Shown here in pieces: positions 6,158 to 9,404 of a stretch of 9,404 bases of DNA. Origin of the DNA: Limisphaerales bacterium (lineage in GTDB: Bacteria; Verrucomicrobiota; Verrucomicrobiia; Limisphaerales; UBA11358); assembly GCA_027451565.1 (NCBI GenBank), contig DAIDJC010000118.1, positions 1 through 9,404 on the forward strand. Direction: 5' to 3'. The translations under genes were made by a program, and so were the position numbers. Within the stretch, counting starts at the first letter, position 1. Each line of letters starts with the position of its first letter. The notes below the pieces were generated by a model. That model ran no database searches, was not told where the DNA came from, and was given only the letters and a program-made list of their open reading frames with translations.

Positions 6158-6679
6158 TCACTGCGCTCCGGCGGGGTAACTGTTGGTGGCTGGGGGCAAA
6201 TTGGTGATGGTGCCGGCATGAACTGCGGCATCAGCGCCCTGGCCAGGGCGGCGGCCATCCCGGTGCAGTTTGAAAAGGGAATCGAACCGGCGCTTCTGGC
6301 TCTCATCCAAGTCATCCCGTATTTGTTGCCTGGCATTTTGCCTCACACCCTGGACCACCTGCCTCATTTGGTCCTGGGAGGATTTTATGATGGTTTCAAT
6401 ATCCGCCCGCTGAACCGCAGAGAGATGCAATTCCATGTCCAGACGGTCCAAAAATTGTTTGCTCAGGATTTCAGGCTGTTTGAACTTGGAAAGACTGCCG
6501 TTTTTTGATGGAGACAGGGTGACCGTGGAAGACGCATGGATGGCATTGGGGGGCGCAGGAACCGCCGGGGCAACCACCCGGAGATGGGAAAGATCGGCGT
6601 AATTAACCAGAAGTCCACCGGAGATGACCCCGGCCCCAAAAATGACCACGGTTGCAACGATTATCTTCCAGTCATTCAC
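6158..6679 (-). CDS. Membrane-anchored LTxxQ/Spy-like helical protein
   Basis: 173 residues from GTG 6677-6679. An uncleaved-looking N-terminal membrane segment (about 6-25, IIVATVVIFGAGVISGGLLV) is followed by a proline/alanine-rich linker (36-60) and a long charged helix-rich part (about 68-140). That part contains LHLSAVQRADIETII and LDESQKRRFDSLF, which resemble the LTxxQ helices of the Spy/CpxP/heavy-metal-sensor group. The C-terminal 30 residues look disordered. The protein should sit in the inner membrane with its helical part in the periplasm. Its GTG overlaps the previous gene's TGA as GTGA, so translation is coupled. With the sigma factor and small membrane protein upstream, a role in sensing or buffering envelope stress is plausible but inferred. 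Confidence 0.6.
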   Translation of the reverse strand: MNDWKIIVATVVIFGAGVISGGLLVNYADLSHLRVVAPAVPAPPNAIHASSTVTLSPSKNGSLSKFKQPEILSKQFLDRLDMELHLSAVQRADIETIIKSSQDQMRQVVQGVRQNARQQIRDDLDESQKRRFDSLFKLHRDGRRPGQGADAAVHAGTITNLPPATNSYPAGAQ

Positions 6680-6984
6680 GGAGAAGAATCGCCTTGATCC
6701 ACCGAGGCAAGCAGCGTGTTTTCAAAATTCTGAGAGAGATCGTCACTTGCCGGCTTCGGGGTTGAGGCCAGGATAAAAGCCACAATGCCGCATAGCAAGG
6801 CAATGGCCACGGAAGACATGGCCCCACGCCACAAGCCCCGAACCCATTGGGAGATGCATCCAGAGCCCGGACGATCTTGAACCAGCGCGGAAATGCGTTT
6901 CTCGAAGGCGTAGGGCACATGGTCAACGGGCGGATTGTCACGGGCCGCCTGAATCAACTTTTCCTGTAAATCTTTGAGTTTCAT
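6676..6984 (-). CDS. Small single-pass membrane protein in anti-sigma position
   Basis: 102 residues from ATG 6982-6984, chosen because GAAGG lies 5 bases upstream; the open frame extends 13 codons further. A charged cytoplasmic part with MKLKDLQEKLIQAARD and VPYAFEKRI (1-50) precedes one hydrophobic segment, about 55-73 (MSSVAIALLCGIVAFILAS). A short acidic periplasmic tail follows. It lies 41 bases after the ECF sigma gene and overlaps the next gene by 4 bases. Size, topology and position fit an anti-sigma factor that holds the sigma at the membrane, but no zinc-binding HxxxCxxC (ZAS) motif is present. The role is therefore inferred from context only. Confidence 0.6.
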   Translation of the reverse strand: MKLKDLQEKLIQAARDNPPVDHVPYAFEKRISALVQDRPGSGCISQWVRGLWRGAMSSVAIALLCGIVAFILASTPKPASDDLSQNFENTLLASVDQGDSSP

Positions 6985-6989
6985 TTTGA

Positions 6990-6994
6990 CCTTC
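6990..6994 (-). promoter_or_regulatory. Ribosome binding site fixing the start of the small membrane protein
   Basis: Minus-strand GAAGG followed by a 5-base spacer TCAAA and ATG. This is one of few good Shine-Dalgarno sites in the window and supports the start at 6984 over the longer open frame to 7023. Confidence 0.6.
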
Positions 6995-7025
6995 AAAAAA
7001 TTGGACGCGCAAAATTTGCGCACGG

Positions 7026-7601
7026 TTACAAATACTTTTCCTTGGTTATGCGTGCAAGTATCTTCCTCATTTCACCCCTGGCCCGAAAAGCCCGCACCTT
7101 GACCAATGGCACCGACCATCCGGTCAGGGAGGCAATTTCACGCACGCTTCGGTCCTCAATTTCCAAAAGGGTGATGATGAGCCTGGCATCCGGCGATAAT
7201 TTTTCCAACACCTTGTCCACCAGCAATTTGGCGGCAGCAGCCTGATCCGAATCCCCGTCTGGAGCGGTCATGATCCGGTCAATCCAGTCCTCCTGCTCCT
7301 CGGAAAAATCAGAAAAGGAGGATTCCCGGTTGCGTTGGTGCGCCCGCAAAAAGTCATAGCAGGTGCGCACGGTCATGCGCATCAACCAATGCTCGAAAGG
7401 GGCCTCATTCCGGAAGGTTTTGAGTTTATCAAAGGCTTTCAGCCAGACTTCCTGGGCGATGTCCTCGACCTCGCTTTCCCTGCGGGCATAGCGCCGCGCG
7501 GTGGCAAACACCCTGGGTGAATACCTTGCCACAAGCGGCTCAAAGCTGGAAGCGTCGCCCGCCAAAACCGCTGCGATCAACTCCGCTTCAGACCGTTCCA
7601 T
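7026..7601 (-). CDS. ECF-family RNA polymerase sigma factor
   Basis: 191 residues with the two-domain build of extracytoplasmic-function sigma factors. Sigma-2 is at about 18-92 and includes FEPLVARYSPRVFATARRY, the core-binding/-10 helix VEDIAQEVWLKAFDKL (45-60) and HWLMRMTVRTCYDFLR. An acidic linker (93-125) leads to sigma-4 at about 128-183. There LSPDARLIITLLEIEDRSV precedes the helix-turn-helix REIASLTGWSVPLVKVRAFRARGEMRK. It would direct RNA polymerase to its own promoter set, often including its own operon. No SnoaL-like or other C-terminal extension is present. ATG 7599-7601 begins 16 bases after the stop of the upstream small gene, and the putative membrane regulator follows 41 bases downstream, so a shared transcript is likely. 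The stimulus is unknown. Confidence 0.93.
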   Translation of the reverse strand: MERSEAELIAAVLAGDASSFEPLVARYSPRVFATARRYARRESEVEDIAQEVWLKAFDKLKTFRNEAPFEHWLMRMTVRTCYDFLRAHQRNRESSFSDFSEEQEDWIDRIMTAPDGDSDQAAAAKLLVDKVLEKLSPDARLIITLLEIEDRSVREIASLTGWSVPLVKVRAFRARGEMRKILARITKEKYL

Positions 7602-7617
7602 GAGCTGTGAACCCGGT

Positions 7618-7878
7618 TTAATGGTTCACACCCAGCATTGCCTCCAACTCGCGTGAAAACGATGTGATGCATTCCGCCGCCAGATGGGGTTGTTGGAGGA
7701 GAATCATCAGCCTATCCTCGATTTGGGTTGGCCTGGCCCGGATCAATTCCGCCGCGGCCACAATGTTGGAGAGCCGCCCGGTGACATCGTGCCGCATCTC
7801 CCTCAATTTGATCAATAAATGCTCGACCTGCTCGGGACTGAGATTCACGGGGGCATTGGGTCGTAAACTTGATGTCAT
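7618..7878 (-). CDS. Small helical protein with histidine-kinase DHp-like His-Asp motif
   Basis: The conserved-looking core is 86 residues from ATG 7876-7878. LSPEQVEHLLIKLREMRHDVTGRLSNIV, then AAAELIRARP, forms two helices with an H-D-x-x-x-L box at His30-Asp31. This resembles the phospho-accepting H-box of HisKA/DHp domains, followed by a second helix (DRLMILLQQPHLAAECITSFSRELEAML). No ATPase (HATPase_c) domain is attached. I recall similar short proteins near ECF sigma genes in Verrucomicrobiota. The stop lies 16 bases before the sigma ATG. The frame is open further upstream to ATG 8083-8085, only 4 bases after the radC stop, giving a 155-residue protein. That extra part is arginine/tryptophan-rich and shows no domain. 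The start is therefore unsettled. It may be a phosphotransfer or sigma-binding partner; this is inference. Confidence 0.6.
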   Translation of the reverse strand: MTSSLRPNAPVNLSPEQVEHLLIKLREMRHDVTGRLSNIVAAAELIRARPTQIEDRLMILLQQPHLAAECITSFSRELEAMLGVNH

Positions 7879-8089
7879 CCGCCAATAATCAGGTATTAAG
7901 GAGGCTGAAATCAAGCGGCATTCCTGCCTGAGCCAGTCAAAAATGGCAATGGATGGTTCACCGTGAGCCGCCTTCCACCCCGGCCAAATTCGGAAAACCA
8001 GCAGTCCGGAGGGCTTCCCACCCATAAATCGCCGGACTGGCCGGCCTTGGTCCCGAAAGCGGCCAGGCAAATCTTTCTCAGGCATGATT

Positions 8090-8824
8090 TCACTGGTAAA
8101 AATAACCCAGTTCCCTGAGCGAGGAATAAGCCTGAGACCGCTCCGCAGTCGCCCGCCCGATGATGATATGATCCAGCACTTCAATTTTCAACAATTGACC
8201 GGCACGGATCAGGTCGCGTGTGGCTTTGATATCCGCCTCGCTGGGGGTGGGGTCGCCGCTTGGGTGGTTGTGGGCCAGAATTATGGCAGCGGCGTTGGCG
8301 GCAATGGCGCTGTGGAAAACCTCGCGCGGATGAACCAGGATGGTGTCCAGCGTGCCATTGCTGATTTCCTGCACGCGTATCAGCCGGCGTCTTGTGTTTA
8401 ATAGCAGGACTTGGAGCGTTTCCACCCGTTTATCCAGGCAGGAATCGGCGATCAATTTCACCACCTCAGCGGGTTGATCCAGCAGCGGGGATTGGGACTG
8501 CAACTCGGCCGCCATTTTGCGAGCCAAGGCAAAAGCGGCCATGAGTGTGACCGCCTTGTCCCGGCCTATCCCCTTGATTTTTCGTAAATCCTCCAAGCTG
8601 GCGCTGGACAAGGCCTGCAAGGACCCAAAGGTTTGGATCAATTGGCGCGACACCTCCACGGCGTTCATTCCCTTGAGCCCGGTGCGCAAAAGAATGGCCA
8701 CCAGTTCGGCATTGCTCAAGGCGGCGGCGCCCACTTGTATCAATCTTTCCCGGGGACGCTCCCCGGCAGGCTGGTCCTTGATGCGAAGATGACTGGTCAC
8801 GCACTTGTTTAGGCCATTTCCCAT
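8090..8824 (-). CDS. radC: RadC-family JAB/MPN domain protein
   Basis: 244 residues from ATG 8822-8824; a TTG at 8863 would add 13 residues without recognisable pattern. The N-terminal part has IKDQPAGERPRERL and LSNAELVAILLRTG. A helix-hairpin-helix-like region follows, with LRKIKGIGRDKAVTL (about 80-94). The C-terminal JAMM/MPN+ metalloprotease-like domain has Glu153 (VQEISNGT) and HNHPSGDPTPSEAD, where His185, His187, Ser195 and Asp198 match HxHx7SxxD. Ligands for one zinc are thus complete. The name comes from an old link with DNA repair that was later withdrawn; the actual function of chromosomal RadC remains unclear, although relatives occur in phage and plasmid anti-restriction regions. 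It is the first gene of a co-directional run leading to the sigma operon. No good ribosome binding site. Confidence 0.93.
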   Translation of the reverse strand: MGNGLNKCVTSHLRIKDQPAGERPRERLIQVGAAALSNAELVAILLRTGLKGMNAVEVSRQLIQTFGSLQALSSASLEDLRKIKGIGRDKAVTLMAAFALARKMAAELQSQSPLLDQPAEVVKLIADSCLDKRVETLQVLLLNTRRRLIRVQEISNGTLDTILVHPREVFHSAIAANAAAIILAHNHPSGDPTPSEADIKATRDLIRAGQLLKIEVLDHIIIGRATAERSQAYSSLRELGYFYQ

Positions 8825-8940
8825 GAGCTTTTCAATGCCAAAGTTTGGGTTTTCCGGCAACAAATGTACTTTTTAAAATGGCGAAGGGAATTTATTTCTG
8901 CCTTTTGAAAACCACTGCCATGGTGTTGGTTTAAATTGAT

Positions 8941-8950
8941 TTTCTAGAAA
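8941..8950. other. 10-bp palindrome upstream of radC
   Basis: TTTCTAGAAA is a perfect palindrome in the AT-rich gap between the XRE gene end and radC. It lies about 115 bases before the radC start, where a promoter for radC must also lie. It could be a small protein-binding site or chance in AT-rich DNA. Confidence 0.2.
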
Positions 8951-8975
8951 TTAAAAAAACTTCAATGACGGCTTT

Positions 8976-9194
8976 TCAAATGTCCTTTACAAGGACACGA
9001 ACAGGAACGTCCAAGGCTTTCGCGATTCGCCTTAATGCAATCAAAGAAACGTGTTCCTCTCCTCGCTCGACTCTTCCAAAATAGTTCGGGTGCAAATCCG
9101 CTTTTTCGGAAAGGCGCTCCTGACTCAAGCCAAGCCGGGTCCGCCTTTTGCGGATGGCGGCACCTAAAATAACTCGATAATCAGACTGCGGCAC
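8976..9194 (-). CDS. Small XRE/Cro-C1-type helix-turn-helix regulator
   Basis: 72 residues from GTG 9192-9194; a TTG at 9222-9224 would add ten hydrophobic residues and is less likely. Nearly the whole protein is one HTH_3 domain: DYRVILGAAIRKRRTRLGLS (helix 1), QERLSEKADLHPNYFGRVERGE (helices 2-3, with recognition helix around HPNYFGRVE) and VSLIALRRIAKALDVPVRVLV (helices 4-5). There is no extra effector domain. Such proteins bind short palindromes as dimers and often repress their own gene or a divergent neighbour. The 14-bp palindrome at 9292-9305 lies about 100 bases upstream, toward a divergent gene start. Local DNA is AT-richer than the rest of the window, a mild sign of a different origin. 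Confidence 0.88.
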   Translation of the reverse strand: MPQSDYRVILGAAIRKRRTRLGLSQERLSEKADLHPNYFGRVERGEEHVSLIALRRIAKALDVPVRVLVKDI

Positions 9195-9247
9195 AGACAG
9201 AGATAAAAACAGGCCCTGAATCAAATCACCACACCGCTAAGTGGATG

Positions 9248-9253
9248 ATTATA
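9248..9253 (-). promoter_or_regulatory. Candidate -10 element for the XRE gene
   Basis: On the minus strand this reads TATAAT, a perfect sigma-70 -10 hexamer, 53 bases before the GTG start. No good -35 hexamer stands 16-18 bases upstream of it, so the promoter would depend on other contacts or on chance in AT-rich DNA. Confidence 0.3.
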
Positions 9254-9291
9254 TTTTGAGTTTTTTCTTGCGCTTATTGGATCATTCTTGG

Positions 9292-9305
9292 AGCATTCGA
9301 ATGCT
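9292..9305. promoter_or_regulatory. Perfect 14-bp palindrome, possible XRE operator
   Basis: AGCATTCGAATGCT is fully self-complementary with no spacer. It lies in the intergenic region between the XRE gene (minus) and a plus-strand gene start at 9326, about 20 bases before that ATG. The size suits a compact HTH dimer. There it could block the plus-strand gene and, by reach, the regulator's own promoter. The assignment is by position only. Confidence 0.4.
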
Positions 9306-9325
9306 GGTATTTTTTCAAACAAATC

Positions 9326-9404
9326 ATGAATGAAACCAAACTTTTTTGCAGGGGTTTTCGCATAGTCTTGAAGTCGTTAGTTCTGGCTTTTTTTATTGGG
9401 AATT
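9326..9404 (+). CDS. Start of an unknown protein, possible signal peptide (cut by window edge)
   Basis: An ATG at 9326 opens a frame of 26 codons to the window edge. The N-terminus has polar and basic residues (MNETKLFCRGFR, then K16) followed by a hydrophobic run SLVLAFFIGN, like a signal peptide or membrane anchor. No Shine-Dalgarno site is visible. The fragment is too short to name. It is divergent from the XRE regulator, which makes it a candidate target gene. It could also be a chance open frame. Confidence 0.4.
   Translation, partial: MNETKLFCRGFRIVLKSLVLAFFIGN

Noticed and set aside
5903..6508. Open frame of 201 codons on the plus strand
   Set aside because: It overlaps the end of the second kinase out of frame and runs antisense to the Spy-like gene; its sequence is composition-driven.
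7879..8085. Separate small gene between radC and the His-Asp protein
   Set aside because: The open frames are arginine- or glycine-rich without domain pattern; it is either leader DNA or an N-terminal extension of the downstream gene.

Overview
The window looks like ordinary chromosomal DNA from a moderately GC-rich, Gram-negative-type bacterium. The best guess is a soil or sediment member of the Verrucomicrobiota. That guess rests on protein style and neighbourhood (a Y1/RAYT-type transposase, a paired thymidylate-kinase cluster, an ECF sigma operon with a small His-Asp helical protein, few Shine-Dalgarno sites) and not on a marker gene.

Layout. The left edge (1-311, minus) is the N-terminal third of a nitronate-monooxygenase-like flavoprotein that runs out of the window. 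A gene-free stretch with two stem-loops follows, then a decayed REP-associated tyrosine transposase (704-1317, plus) broken by an in-frame TGA and a 2-base insertion. A minus-strand pair encodes a DUF971/GBBH-like zinc-binding protein and a VOC/glyoxalase-fold protein. Divergent from that pair, across a 312-base region with a perfect 7-bp inverted repeat, run rlmN (23S rRNA/tRNA adenine C2 methylation) and hisH (glutaminase subunit of imidazole glycerol phosphate synthase, here without hisF beside it).

The centre (4621-6098, plus) holds two tandem thymidylate-kinase-like genes whose stop and start overlap as ATGA. The first has a normal P-loop lysine. The second has arginine there, and also a glutamine where the first has the arginine of the 'ADR' segment. 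This translationally coupled pair is the most interesting feature of the window.

On the minus strand, 8824 down to 6158 is a likely co-directional cluster: radC, a small protein with a histidine-kinase-dimerisation-like His-Asp helix, an ECF sigma factor, a single-pass membrane protein in the anti-sigma position, and a membrane-anchored LTxxQ/Spy-like helical protein. The last four read as a compact envelope-responsive regulatory unit.

The right end is visibly AT-richer. It carries a small XRE-type repressor (minus) divergent from the start of a plus-strand gene with a possible signal peptide that runs off the edge. A perfect 14-bp palindrome lies between them and is a natural candidate operator. 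No rRNA, tRNA, CRISPR array or intact mobile element was seen.
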